From NCBI GenBank assembly GCA_038043025.1, contig JBBTCW010000027.1, positions 1-43,266 of the forward strand: a stretch of DNA of 43,266 nucleotides, in the 5' to 3' direction. The position numbers and the translations under genes were made by a program. The stretch is from O2-02-FULL-42-9 sp038043025. GTDB lineage: Bacteria > Pseudomonadota > Gammaproteobacteria > UBA12402. The notes under the pieces were generated by a model. That model searched no databases. It saw nothing but the letters and a program-made list of their open reading frames with translations, and was not told the origin of the DNA. This document shows positions 8,900 through 17,604 of the stretch, one piece after another. Positions within the stretch are counted from its first letter, which is position 1, and each line of letters starts with the position of its first letter.

Positions 8900-9178
8900 T
8901 TAATTACTGTCACGAAGACTTAAACGTTCGATCAGCGTACCGTATCGATTCGCATCGGTGTTTTTTAAGTACCCTAACAACTTACGACGTTGATTTACTT
9001 TACGCATTAAACCCATACGGGAATGGTGATCTTTTACATGCGTATTAAAATGTGCTTCCGTTAACTTATTAATGTCTTTGGTTAACAAAGCAACCTGCAC
9101 TTCCACCGAGCCTGTATCCTTCTCGTTGGTGTGATATTCACCCATAATCTCTTTTTTTGATTCTGTCGACAACGACAT
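8900..9178 (-). CDS. rpsO: 30S ribosomal protein S15
   Basis: 92-residue S15, a primary 16S rRNA-binding protein of the small-subunit platform. The sequence shows the usual SLSTESKKEIMGEY start, the GSVEVQVALLT helix and the HHSRMGLMRKVNQRRKLLGYL rRNA-binding region (HHSRMGL, RRKLLGYL). GAGG lies seven bases before the ATG. It has its own promoter (9215-9243), so rpsO-pnp can be transcribed apart from the truB side. That matters here because a plus-strand gene separates it from truB. Confidence 0.98.
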   Translation of the reverse strand: MSLSTESKKEIMGEYHTNEKDTGSVEVQVALLTKDINKLTEAHFNTHVKDHHSRMGLMRKVNQRRKLLGYLKNTDANRYGTLIERLSLRDSN

Positions 9179-9214
9179 ATTTTTACCTCTATTTTGACTA
9201 ATATGAACACCGGC

Positions 9215-9243
9215 ATTCTACCGACTAAACCCCTCTGGCTCAA
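9215..9243 (-). promoter_or_regulatory. Sigma-70-type promoter of rpsO-pnp
   Basis: On the minus strand TTGAGC (9243 to 9238), a 17-base spacer and TAGAAT (9220 to 9215) lie upstream of rpsO, leaving a leader of roughly 30 bases. Confidence 0.75.
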
Positions 9244-9297
9244 GGAATTTTTGGGGAAATCACCTATTTGCACGAAAAATCAGATATAATGCGCCCT

Positions 9298-9924
9298 ATG
9301 ACACTCATTCAACAGCTCGATCCCCTGGTACACCAATTCTTCGCAGAAGATCCCTCAGGCCATGACATTTACCATGCCAGACGAGTCAAAACCCTTGCTC
9401 TCACCCTCTGCCGAAAAGAAGGCGGGGATCCCAAAATCATCGAAATCGCAGGCTTAGTCCATGATGTCTTCGACTGGAAATTCGACCAAACCCACAATAA
9501 AGCCGTTTATGCCCTGCTCGAAGCGCACTTGAGCCCAGATGAATTGAACCATATTCTGCACATTGCCCATAATATTTCGTTTAAAGGTGCCCAAACCGAA
9601 AAATCCAAGTTAAGCCTCGAAGGCCAAATCGTCCAAGATGCGGATCGATTAGACGCGATCGGCGCCATCGGCATTGCTCGCACCTTTGCCTTTGGCGGCC
9701 ATAAACACCGACCGATCTATGATCCCCATAAGCCGCCTAAACAACATCAAAATTTTGAGGAATATAAAAAATCAAACACCGCGACAATTAACCATTTTTA
9801 TGAAAAATTGTTACTATTAAAGGATAGGATGAACACAAAAACCGCTAAAATAATAGCAGAAAAACGACACCAATATATGCTGGATTTTTTAGATCAGTTT
9901 TTTGAAGAGTGGCGCACAACATAA
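9298..9924 (+). CDS. HD-domain phosphohydrolase
   Basis: A 208-residue HD-superfamily metal-dependent phosphohydrolase of the YedJ-like type. YHARRVKTLAL supplies the first His, AGLVHDVFD the HD pair, and VQDADRLDAIGAIGIARTFAFGG the later Asp region. The C-terminal NHFYEKLLLLKDRMNT is also typical. It probably acts on a nucleotide or phosphate ester; the substrate is unknown. I chose the ATG at 9298 over 9289 because TATAAT at 9285-9290 would initiate transcription at about 9297, giving a leaderless message. No Shine-Dalgarno sequence precedes either ATG. It runs opposite to its neighbours, between rpsO and truB, and ends two bases from the truB stop. Confidence 0.85.
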   Translation: MTLIQQLDPLVHQFFAEDPSGHDIYHARRVKTLALTLCRKEGGDPKIIEIAGLVHDVFDWKFDQTHNKAVYALLEAHLSPDELNHILHIAHNISFKGAQTEKSKLSLEGQIVQDADRLDAIGAIGIARTFAFGGHKHRPIYDPHKPPKQHQNFEEYKKSNTATINHFYEKLLLLKDRMNTKTAKIIAEKRHQYMLDFLDQFFEEWRTT

Positions 9925-9926
9925 CT

Positions 9927-10826
9927 TTACTGCGCGACCAATCGCTTAATCAATAGTTTGCCGCCTGTTTCGACTTCGCCAATACCTAAAAATCGATTTT
10001 GATTTGCGTCGACTAAACTCACAACGCCTGGCGATTGATCTCTTAAAATTAAGCACCGGCCACGTTGCAACGATTCAGTTTGTAATCGCGACAACGAGAC
10101 AACCGGTATGTTTTGTAACATCGACTCCATCGGCAATATGTTTTTATCCAATAATGATAAATCTTCTTGTTCGGCTAATTTTTCAAGCGTCGGCAAATCA
10201 ATCATTTGTTCTTCGCGATACGGCCCCGCTTTTAAACGTCGCAAAAGCGTCACATGCGCACCGCAACTCAACCGGGTACCAATATCTTCAACTAAGGTGC
10301 GAATATAGGTGCCTTTGCTACAATGCACTTCTAATATTAAATTATCCTCTTTCCATTCGATCAATTTTAATTGATAAATTGTAACCGCTCGGGGGTTGCG
10401 TTCGATTTCAATACCTTGGCGCGCTAATTTGTAGAGCGGTTGCCCTTTATGTTTTAACGCAGAAAACATCGAGGGAATCTGCTCGATTTCGCCTTCAAAT
10501 TTTTTTAAAACAGCCTGGATCGCCGCTAACGTAATCTCTGTCGTCGAATGCGTTGCAGCGATATCACCTTCTAAATCGCCCGTCGTCGTCGATGCGCCTA
10601 ACTTGCCGATCACATAATAATATTTATCCGCATCTAATAAAAATTGTGAAAATTTAGTCGCTTCACCAAAACAAATCGGTAATAACCCCGTCGCTAAAAG
10701 ATCTAAACTGCCGGTATGCCCTGCTTTTTTTGCTGAAAATAATCCTTTCACTTTTTGCAGCGCCTGATTAGAAGACATGTGGATGGGCTTATCTAAGAGT
10801 AAGACGCCGTTTAAGTTTCGTTGCAT
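9927..10826 (-). CDS. truB: tRNA pseudouridine(55) synthase
   Basis: 299-residue TruB, which makes pseudouridine-55 in the T loop of nearly all tRNAs. The catalytic motif GHTGSLDLLATGLLP contains Asp42, and the KGTYIRTLVEDIG motif and C-terminal PUA-like part are present. It follows rbfA in the usual nusA-infB-rbfA-truB order, but a 144-bp composite repeat (10846-10989) is inserted between rbfA and truB. The ribosome-binding site is weak (AAGAGAA upstream of 10826). Downstream, the operon is interrupted by the convergent HD gene. Confidence 0.97.
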   Translation of the reverse strand: MQRNLNGVLLLDKPIHMSSNQALQKVKGLFSAKKAGHTGSLDLLATGLLPICFGEATKFSQFLLDADKYYYVIGKLGASTTTGDLEGDIAATHSTTEITLAAIQAVLKKFEGEIEQIPSMFSALKHKGQPLYKLARQGIEIERNPRAVTIYQLKLIEWKEDNLILEVHCSKGTYIRTLVEDIGTRLSCGAHVTLLRRLKAGPYREEQMIDLPTLEKLAEQEDLSLLDKNILPMESMLQNIPVVSLSRLQTESLQRGRCLILRDQSPGVVSLVDANQNRFLGIGEVETGGKLLIKRLVAQ

Positions 10827-10845
10827 GGATAGTATTCTCTTTTAA

Positions 10846-10989
10846 TGTCATGCCGCGGTTTAACCGCGGCATCCAGACTTTCGTCATACCGGCGAAAGCC
10901 GGTATCCAGTGATTATAATAACGGTACTCCGTTATTATAATCTTTAATATAAATTTTTCTGGATCCCGCGGTCAAGCCGCGGGATGACA
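10846..10989 (-). repeat. Composite palindromic repeat, copy 1 (144 bp)
   Basis: Read on the minus strand, this starts TGTCATCCCGCGG and ends CCGCGGCATGACA. It consists of several consecutive hairpins: CCCGCGG..CCGCGGG, AATAACGG-AGTA-CCGTTATT, ATACCGGC..GCCGGTAT and GCCGCGG..CCGCGGC. The same unit occurs twice at 29309-29610 in the opposite orientation. It lies between rbfA and truB, inside the operon. Confidence 0.9.
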
Positions 10990-10993
10990 AAAC

Positions 10994-11012
10994 ACTCAGC
11001 TCAGAGCTGAGT
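10994..11012 (-). repeat. Palindrome covering the end of rbfA
   Basis: ACTCAGCTC-A-GAGCTGAGT is a perfect 9-bp inverted repeat that includes the rbfA stop codon and its last codons (residues SALS). GAGCTGAG motifs recur near 23512-23536 and 29631-29640. Confidence 0.6.
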
Positions 11013-11340
11013 TTCTATCTAGTAATTTCGAAATCTTTGTTCCGTGCGCGACACCTTCGTCATAATAAAAACGTAATACCGGTATTTTGCGTAATTCAAT
11101 ACATCCCGCTAAATGATGGCGCAAAAACTTTACTGCACCGTTTAATATTTTTAATGTTTCGGGATTGTTGGTTTCATCGCGCGTGGCAATATACACTTTG
11201 GCATAAGACAGATCACGCGCCACGTCAACTCCAGTAACCGTAATAAACGACAACCGAGAATCCGATAACTCTTTCTGAATAATGCGCGCCAGCTCGGTTT
11301 GAATCAATGACTCAACACGATGCATACGGTTTTCACTCAT
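10996..11340 (-). CDS. rbfA: 30S ribosome-binding factor A
   Basis: 114-residue RbfA, a KH-fold factor needed for late 30S maturation and 16S 5'-end processing. The sequence matches the family: RMHRVESLIQTELARIIQKEL at the start, VTGVDVARDLSYAKVYI in the middle and LRKIPVLRFYYDEGVAHG near the end. Its ATG overlaps the infB stop by one base (TAATG), so translation is probably coupled. The C-terminus is slightly short and ends in a palindrome (10994-11012) next to the composite repeat, which suggests that the extreme tail was altered by the repeat. Confidence 0.96.
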   Translation of the reverse strand: MSENRMHRVESLIQTELARIIQKELSDSRLSFITVTGVDVARDLSYAKVYIATRDETNNPETLKILNGAVKFLRHHLAGCIELRKIPVLRFYYDEGVAHGTKISKLLDRNSALS

Positions 11341-13856
11341 TAAAGGGTACGCTCCACTTGCACACGCTCAAACACTTCGATTTGATCGCCGATTTTAATA
11401 TCATTATAATTTTTTACGCCAATACCGCATTCTGTGCCTTTTCGAACTTCTGAGGCATCTTCTTTAAAACGACGCAAGGAATCTAGTTCCCCTTCAAAAA
11501 TCACCACATTATCGCGCAACACACGAATCGGCTGATTGCGTTTAATGACGCCATCCGTCACCATGCATCCACCCACTGCGCCAAACTTCGGCGAACGAAA
11601 CACTTGTCGCACTTGTGCTAAACCAATAATGTCTTCTCTAAACCGCGGCGCCAACATGCCGGTCAACGCTTGTTTGATTTGATCAATCACCTCATAAATA
11701 ATGCTGTGATAACGTACATCGACACCCGTTGATTCAATTAAGTGTTTTGCCGAATGATCAGCGCGCACATTAAAGCCAATAATAATGGCGCGTGATGCAA
11801 TCGCTAAATGTACATCGGACTCCGTAATACCACCTGTGCCACTTGAAATAATTTTAACTTGCACTTCGTCATTTGATAATTTTAGCAATGATTCTTTTAA
11901 CGCTTCAACGGAACCGTGCACACTTGCTTTTAAAATAACATTTAACACTTTTGGTTCATCTTGGCCAAAATGGTCAAAAAGATTTTCTAAGGTAACGTTT
12001 TGAACATCTGCGAATTTGCTTTGTCTAAATTTAGTTTGGCGGAACAATGCCACTTCGCGCGCACGTTTTTCATCGCGCGCGACCACCACATCATCACCCG
12101 CATTTGGCGTATCAGATAATCCGAGCACTTCAACAGGAATCGACGGACCTGCCTCGTCAATGCGACGACCATTTTCATTTAATATCGCACGCACACGCCC
12201 ATACGTCATGCCCACTAATATCATATCACCTTGATGTAAGGTGCCTTGCTGTACCAAAATCGATGCAATGGGTCCACGATTTTTATCCAAACGTGACTCC
12301 ACCACAAATCCTTTCGCCGGCGCATCTTTGACGGCCGTTAACTCTAACACTTCAGCTTGCAACAACACCGCATCTAATAATGCATCAATACCATCGCCTT
12401 TTTTCGCCGAAATATTTACAAATAAGGTATCGCCCCCCCATTCCTCGGGGAGAACGTTGTGTTTGCTTAATTCAGTTTTCACTTTTTCAGGATCTGCGGT
12501 CGATTTATCAATTTTGTTGACCGCCACAATCATCGGCACTCCCGCTGCTCTTGCATGCTCGATGGCTTCAACCGTTTGCGGCATAACACCGTCATCAGCG
12601 GCCACAATTAAAATAACAATATCCGTTACTTTTGCACCACGTGCGCGCATCGCAGTAAACGCTTCATGTCCCGGCGTATCTAAAAATGTAATCATCCCTT
12701 TTGGAGTTTCAACATGATACGCTCCGATATGCTGCGTAATGCCGCCCGCTTCACCATCTGCCACTTTCGTCCGACGAATATAATCCAATAAAGATGTTTT
12801 CCCATGATCCACATGACCCATAATCGTCACAACGGGCGGACGCGGAACGGCTTCTGCATCCGTTTTTAAATCGTCCCAAACCGCATCTTCGATGGCATTT
12901 TCGTTAATTAATTTAACTTTATGTCCCATGTCTTCAACGATAATGACGGCCGTATCACGATCAATCACTTGATTGATCGTTGCCATCACACCTAATTCCA
13001 TTAGCTTTTTGACAATTTCAACCGCTTTGACAGACATGCGCTGCGCTAGTTCAGCAACCGTAATCACTTCGGGAATAGCGACATCATGAATAACAGGCTC
13101 TGTGGGTCTTTCAAACTCTTGACGTCTTACTTTGCCTTTAAACGGGGTTGCCTTTTTGCGCGGCTTTATAATGACGGGCTCATCGTGCACATCAAGCTCA
13201 TCGATCGTCTCATCGTCATCATCATGCAAATTAATCGTACGTATATCAATTTTCTTTTGTGAGCGCTTCTTTTCTTGCTCTCGCGCTTTCGCTTTTTTCT
13301 TGGCTTTGCGTTGATCTTCATCCTCAAACGAAACGGTTGCCTTTGACGGCTTATCTTTTATCTTAATCTCTGATGGCGCGGCGCTTGGTTTTACTTCATG
13401 GATTTTTGTTTCCTTATCGGCAAAGGGTGCTTGTTGCTGCCCACACTCTTCGGCTTGGCGTTTCGCCAACTCAGCTTCTAATCGTGCCTTCTCCTCCTGC
13501 CGGGTTTCTTTCTCTTTGTCCAACATAAAACGTTGTTTGTAATAAGTGTGTTTTTTACGCACTTCTACATTCACGATTTTATTACTTTTGTTTTGAACGC
13601 CTGTAATTTTTAATTTACTAATGCTTTTGCGCTTTAAAGTCAACTTGCGTTTAGGTTCTTCTGTGGGTGTCTCGTCTGGTTTTTTTTCAGTTTTTTGCGC
13701 TTTCAAAAAATCAACAATTTTTTTGCGCTGTCCATCCGATATTTCGTCGTCAGCAGAGTTAATGCGCATATTAGCCAACTTAAAGGCTTCCAGCAAATCA
13801 TCGACAGAAAGCTGTAACTCCTTTGCCAATTGTTTCACTTCAATTTTTTCTGTCAT
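11340..13856 (-). CDS. infB: Translation initiation factor IF-2
   Basis: 838-residue IF-2, the GTPase that brings fMet-tRNA to the 30S subunit. An IF2_N module is seen at residues 1-52 (TEKIEVKQLAKELQLSVDDL). A long Lys/Glu-rich linker follows, then a second IF2_N-like segment (VITVAELAQRMSVKAVEIV) and the G domain with G1 GHVDHGKT, G3 DTPGHE and G4 NKID. The domain II-IV region ends at IKIGDQIEVFERVQVERTL. It lies 38 bases after nusA and overlaps rbfA by one base. Nothing is missing compared with the family. Confidence 0.98.
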   Translation of the reverse strand: MTEKIEVKQLAKELQLSVDDLLEAFKLANMRINSADDEISDGQRKKIVDFLKAQKTEKKPDETPTEEPKRKLTLKRKSISKLKITGVQNKSNKIVNVEVRKKHTYYKQRFMLDKEKETRQEEKARLEAELAKRQAEECGQQQAPFADKETKIHEVKPSAAPSEIKIKDKPSKATVSFEDEDQRKAKKKAKAREQEKKRSQKKIDIRTINLHDDDDETIDELDVHDEPVIIKPRKKATPFKGKVRRQEFERPTEPVIHDVAIPEVITVAELAQRMSVKAVEIVKKLMELGVMATINQVIDRDTAVIIVEDMGHKVKLINENAIEDAVWDDLKTDAEAVPRPPVVTIMGHVDHGKTSLLDYIRRTKVADGEAGGITQHIGAYHVETPKGMITFLDTPGHEAFTAMRARGAKVTDIVILIVAADDGVMPQTVEAIEHARAAGVPMIVAVNKIDKSTADPEKVKTELSKHNVLPEEWGGDTLFVNISAKKGDGIDALLDAVLLQAEVLELTAVKDAPAKGFVVESRLDKNRGPIASILVQQGTLHQGDMILVGMTYGRVRAILNENGRRIDEAGPSIPVEVLGLSDTPNAGDDVVVARDEKRAREVALFRQTKFRQSKFADVQNVTLENLFDHFGQDEPKVLNVILKASVHGSVEALKESLLKLSNDEVQVKIISSGTGGITESDVHLAIASRAIIIGFNVRADHSAKHLIESTGVDVRYHSIIYEVIDQIKQALTGMLAPRFREDIIGLAQVRQVFRSPKFGAVGGCMVTDGVIKRNQPIRVLRDNVVIFEGELDSLRRFKEDASEVRKGTECGIGVKNYNDIKIGDQIEVFERVQVERTL

Positions 13857-13894
13857 CTGTTACTCCACAGTACGCAATGCCAATGATATATCTT

Positions 13895-15361
13895 CTATTC
13901 AAACCACGGCTCACGCGCAGTCATAATTAATTCTGCCGCACGCTCTTTTGGCATATCCCCTACAATATCAATTAACTCCTCGATACCCAACTCTGCGAGA
14001 TCTTCCATAGATTTAACTTTCTTGGCCGCTAATTTACCTGCCAACTCCCGATCCATCCCACGCATTTGCAGCAATGTCTCATCCGGCTGCGGTGCCGCTT
14101 CTTGTTTTGCCAAGACTTCTTTTGCACGTTCTTGTAAGGCGGCAACAATTTCTTCATCAAATTCTTCAACATTTGCCAATTCTTCTGCCGGAATATAGGC
14201 AATTTCTTCTAAACTGCCAAATCCTTCGCGCACAAAAATCGCCGCAATCTCCGCATCAATATCTAATTTATTCATAAACATCTTTTGCGTTTTTTCAGAA
14301 TCGGCTTGACCTTTCTTTTCAGCCTCTTCAACTGACATCACATTCAATGTCCAACCGGTTAAAGCACTCGCTAATCGCACATTCTGTCCGCCGCGACCAA
14401 TCGCCTGTGATAACTGCTCTGGATCCACCGCAATATCCATTGTTTTGGTTTCTTCATCCACCACAATCGATGCCACTTCAGCGGGCGCCATTGCATTAAT
14501 CGTCAACTGAGCAGGATTATCATCCCATAAAATAATGTCAATACGCTCACCATTTAATTCGTTTGAAATCACCTGCACTCGCGAACCCCGCATGCCGACA
14601 CACGCTCCAATCGGGTCAATTCGACCATCATTAGTCTTCACTGCCACCTTAGATCTTACGCCAGGATCGCGTGATAATGCTTTGATTTCAATTACGTCTT
14701 CGCCTATTTCTGGAACTTCAATTTTAAACAGTTCCATTAACATTTCTTTGCACGCCCTGCTCACAAACAATTGAGGGCCTCGCACTTCTGGACGAATATC
14801 ATATAAGTAACCTCGTATGCGATCACCTGTTCGCACTGACTCGTTTGGCAACATTTCTTCACGTGGAATGATCGCTTCGGCATTATCGCCCAAATCGAGT
14901 GTAATACCCTCGTGTGATACACGCTTCACCACACCCGCAATCAATTGATTGAGTTTACCGTTATACGCTTCAATGACTTTGGTTCGTTTGGCTTCTCGTA
15001 CTTTTTGCACAATAACTTGCTTGGCAGTTTGAGCGGCAATGCGACCAAACTCAACCGACTCCAGGGGTTCTTCAACCGTGTCACCTTCTTTTAAACCTTT
15101 AGCTTGACCCTCCTCTAAGCTTAAATGCAATTCGGGATCAAATTCAATTTCTTCATTTTCAGGATTTACCACCGTCCAAACGCGAAAAGTTGAATACGCG
15201 CCCGTTTCAGGATCTATCGAAACACGTACATCAATGGGCGTCAAATGACGTCGTTTTGTTGCCGTTTCTAAGGCGGCTTCAATGGCCTCCAAAATCACTT
15301 CTTTTGAAACATCCATTTCATATGAAACAGTTTTGGCAACATCTAAAATTTGTTTATTCAT
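13895..15361 (-). CDS. nusA: Transcription termination/antitermination factor NusA
   Basis: 488-residue NusA, which binds RNA polymerase and nascent RNA to control pausing, termination and antitermination. In order: the N-terminal polymerase-binding domain (ILEAIEAALETATKRR), S1 (LIAGVVKRVSHEGITLDLGD), two KH domains (GVRSKVAVKTNDGRIDPIGA and QAIGRGGQNVRLASALTGW), then the C-terminal acidic repeats ending MPKERAAELIMTAREPWFE. The start overlaps the rimP stop as ATGA, so the two are coupled. Confidence 0.98.
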   Translation of the reverse strand: MNKQILDVAKTVSYEMDVSKEVILEAIEAALETATKRRHLTPIDVRVSIDPETGAYSTFRVWTVVNPENEEIEFDPELHLSLEEGQAKGLKEGDTVEEPLESVEFGRIAAQTAKQVIVQKVREAKRTKVIEAYNGKLNQLIAGVVKRVSHEGITLDLGDNAEAIIPREEMLPNESVRTGDRIRGYLYDIRPEVRGPQLFVSRACKEMLMELFKIEVPEIGEDVIEIKALSRDPGVRSKVAVKTNDGRIDPIGACVGMRGSRVQVISNELNGERIDIILWDDNPAQLTINAMAPAEVASIVVDEETKTMDIAVDPEQLSQAIGRGGQNVRLASALTGWTLNVMSVEEAEKKGQADSEKTQKMFMNKLDIDAEIAAIFVREGFGSLEEIAYIPAEELANVEEFDEEIVAALQERAKEVLAKQEAAPQPDETLLQMRGMDRELAGKLAAKKVKSMEDLAELGIEELIDIVGDMPKERAAELIMTAREPWFE

Positions 15362-15813
15362 GATTTGTCCTCTATCATTAATTTGCCTTTGGCGATTTGC
15401 GCAAAAGGTAATTCAAAATTTTCATTTTCTACTCGCATTAAAACATCTGCTGATGAAACATCAACGATCACACCTTTAAAATTACGTCTCCCCTCAAGCG
15501 GCATCGACAATTGTATGTTCGCCGCTCGCCCTATAAATTTTTTATAATCCTCCATCGTAAATAACGGCCGATCCAATCCAGGCGATGATATCTCTAATTG
15601 ATATGCATCCACCATTACATTTTCAACATCAAACAAGGCACTGAGTTGGCGACTGATCACAGCGCAATCATCCAATGTCACCCCGTTCTCTCGATCCACA
15701 TAAATCCGCAATACCGGCGGACGACTGCTTTGCAGCTCGCAGCCCACCCACTCATAACCCAGTGCTTTGACCGTCGGCTCTGCTATTTGTCTCACCTTCT
15801 CCATCCTGTTCAT
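15358..15813 (-). CDS. rimP: Ribosome maturation factor RimP
   Basis: RimP assists 30S subunit assembly. From the ATG at 15813 the protein is 151 residues, matching E. coli (150). ALGYEWVGCELQ, LRIYVDRENGVTLDDC and LEISSPGLDRPLF are family hallmarks. The frame is open upstream to 15867, but that extension is encoded by an intrinsic terminator-like hairpin (15832-15857) and has no family similarity, so I reject it. The gene is first in the rimP-nusA-infB unit and lies downstream of initiator tRNA. Confidence 0.95.
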   Translation of the reverse strand: MNRMEKVRQIAEPTVKALGYEWVGCELQSSRPPVLRIYVDRENGVTLDDCAVISRQLSALFDVENVMVDAYQLEISSPGLDRPLFTMEDYKKFIGRAANIQLSMPLEGRRNFKGVIVDVSSADVLMRVENENFELPFAQIAKGKLMIEDKS

Positions 15814-15831
15814 CGCTTTTCCAATAGGCAT

Positions 15832-15857
15832 AAAAAAAGTGGGTTGACCCACTTTTT
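15832..15857 (-). terminator. Intrinsic terminator/attenuator between fMet tRNA and rimP
   Basis: On the minus strand, AAAAAGTGGGT, a two-base loop (CA) and ACCCACTTTTT form a perfect stem followed by a T7 run. It lies about 80 bases past the tRNA 3' end and just before rimP, so part of the tRNA transcription should stop here and the rest read through into rimP-nusA-infB. Confidence 0.85.
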
Positions 15858-15939
15858 CTTCAATCATTGTGCGCCCATCATGATGAGCGGGTCATCGCAC
15901 TATTTCTAAAAAACAGCGCCGTATACCTCCAAAATGCAT

Positions 15940-16016
<77 letters not shown>

Positions 16017-16031
16017 GTATTTAAGGATAGA

Positions 16032-16060
16032 ACTATAGCGAAAACTCACGCAATACGCAA
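16032..16060 (-). promoter_or_regulatory. Promoter of the fMet tRNA / rimP-nusA-infB operon
   Basis: Minus strand TTGCGT (16060 to 16055), a 17-base spacer and TATAGT (16037 to 16032); the predicted start is about eight bases before the tRNA. Confidence 0.8.
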
Positions 16061-16086
16061 GGCATATGAAAGAAAATGCGAGGGTA

Positions 16087-17592
16087 TTAACCATTATCTC
16101 TCATGTGCGGGAAGAGGATTACATCGCGAATCGACGCTGCATCGGTAAATAACATCACCAACCGATCAATCCCAATGCCCTCACCCGCGGCGGGTGGCAT
16201 CCCGTATTCCAATGCCGTAATGTAATCTTCATCATAATACATCGCCTCGTCATCGCCCGCATTACGCGCCTGCGCTTGCGCTTTAAATCGCTTGGCTTGT
16301 TCTTCGGGGTCATTTAATTCCGAAAAACCATTGGCAATTTCACGACAGGCAACAAAAAATTCAAACCGATCCGTCACGAATGGATTGTCGTCATTGGGGC
16401 GCGCTAAAGGGGACACTTCTGCGGGATATTCCGTAATAAATGTCGGACTCCTCAGATTCTTCTCGACCGTGTGCTCAAAAATCACGGTTTGTACGCGACC
16501 TAATCCATCCGTATCAAATAAAGTGGCGCCAAGTTTTTTAGCAATTTTTTTCGCACTCGCTAAATCCTCTAAATCCACCGCTTTAATATCGGGATTAAAA
16601 TGCAAAATAGAATCCTTTAACGTCATTCGCGCAAAGGATTTTCCAAAATCTATTTCATTTCCTTGATACGTGACTTGGGTTTGTCCACCAATAGCCAAAG
16701 ACATCGTGCGCAATAGGGTTTCCGTCAAATCCATGAGATCATTATAATTGGCATACGATTGATAAAATTCTAACATCGTAAATTCGGGATTATGCTGAAT
16801 CGAGATGCCTTCATTGCGAAAATTACGATTGATTTCAAACACGCGCTCAAATCCACCGACGACTAAACGCTTTAAATAAAGTTCCGGCGCAATACGCAAA
16901 TAAAGCGTCATATCCAATGCATGGTGATGCGTCACAAACGGTTTTGCCGCCGCACCACCGGGAATCACTTGCATCATCGGTGTTTCAACCTCTAAAAATT
17001 GCCGATCTCGCAAAAATTGTCGAATAAATTCAATGATGCGATTGCGCATATAAAACGTATGACGCGTTGCTTCGTTTGCAATTAAATCCACATAACGCTG
17101 ACGATAACACATCTCTTTGTCGGTCAATCCATGAAACTTATCAGGTAATGGACGTAGTGCTTTTGTAATCAACCGCGCTTCTTCGGCATGAATCGATAAT
17201 TCCCCCGTTTTGGTTTTAAACAAAAATCCTTTGACACCCATAATATCGCCCAAATCCCATGTTTTAAATGCATCATAAACGCCTTCTGACAAATCGTTTT
17301 GACGTAAATAAATTTGAATGCTCCCCGACATATCTTGAATCTGCACAAAGCTTGCTTTACCCATCACACGACGCAACATAATGCGACCCGCGACGCTCAC
17401 CCTTGTCTTATTCGCTTGTAACGTATCATTGTCTTTATCGTCATCTGCCGCATGCAACTCGCCCGCCAACGCATCACGCCGAAAGTCATTGGGATACGCT
17501 TGACCCGCCTTGCGCAATGCATTTAATTTCTCTTTGCGCTGCGCAATGAGTTCATTTTCATCGACTGTGTTTGTGTCTACTGGGTCGTTCAT
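16087..17592 (-). CDS. lysS: Lysyl-tRNA synthetase, class II
   Basis: 501-residue class II LysRS. It has an N-terminal OB fold for anticodon binding (TRVSVAGRIMLRRVMGKASF), motif 1 near FIRQFLRDRQFLEVETPMM, motif 2 FRNEGISIQHNPEFTMLE and motif 3 GEGIGIDRLVMLF. It is cytoplasmic and charges tRNA-Lys. The length matches E. coli LysS (505). It lies 12 bases downstream of prfB in the same order as in E. coli (prfB-lysS), so it is probably translated from the prfB promoter. Confidence 0.98.
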   Translation of the reverse strand: MNDPVDTNTVDENELIAQRKEKLNALRKAGQAYPNDFRRDALAGELHAADDDKDNDTLQANKTRVSVAGRIMLRRVMGKASFVQIQDMSGSIQIYLRQNDLSEGVYDAFKTWDLGDIMGVKGFLFKTKTGELSIHAEEARLITKALRPLPDKFHGLTDKEMCYRQRYVDLIANEATRHTFYMRNRIIEFIRQFLRDRQFLEVETPMMQVIPGGAAAKPFVTHHHALDMTLYLRIAPELYLKRLVVGGFERVFEINRNFRNEGISIQHNPEFTMLEFYQSYANYNDLMDLTETLLRTMSLAIGGQTQVTYQGNEIDFGKSFARMTLKDSILHFNPDIKAVDLEDLASAKKIAKKLGATLFDTDGLGRVQTVIFEHTVEKNLRSPTFITEYPAEVSPLARPNDDNPFVTDRFEFFVACREIANGFSELNDPEEQAKRFKAQAQARNAGDDEAMYYDEDYITALEYGMPPAAGEGIGIDRLVMLFTDAASIRDVILFPHMRDNG

Positions 17593-17604
17593 AGTGTTTG
17601 CCCT

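Noticed and set aside
15814..15867. Extended rimP start (MIEEKVGQPTFF).
   Set aside because: Encoded by an intrinsic terminator hairpin and absent from the RimP family.
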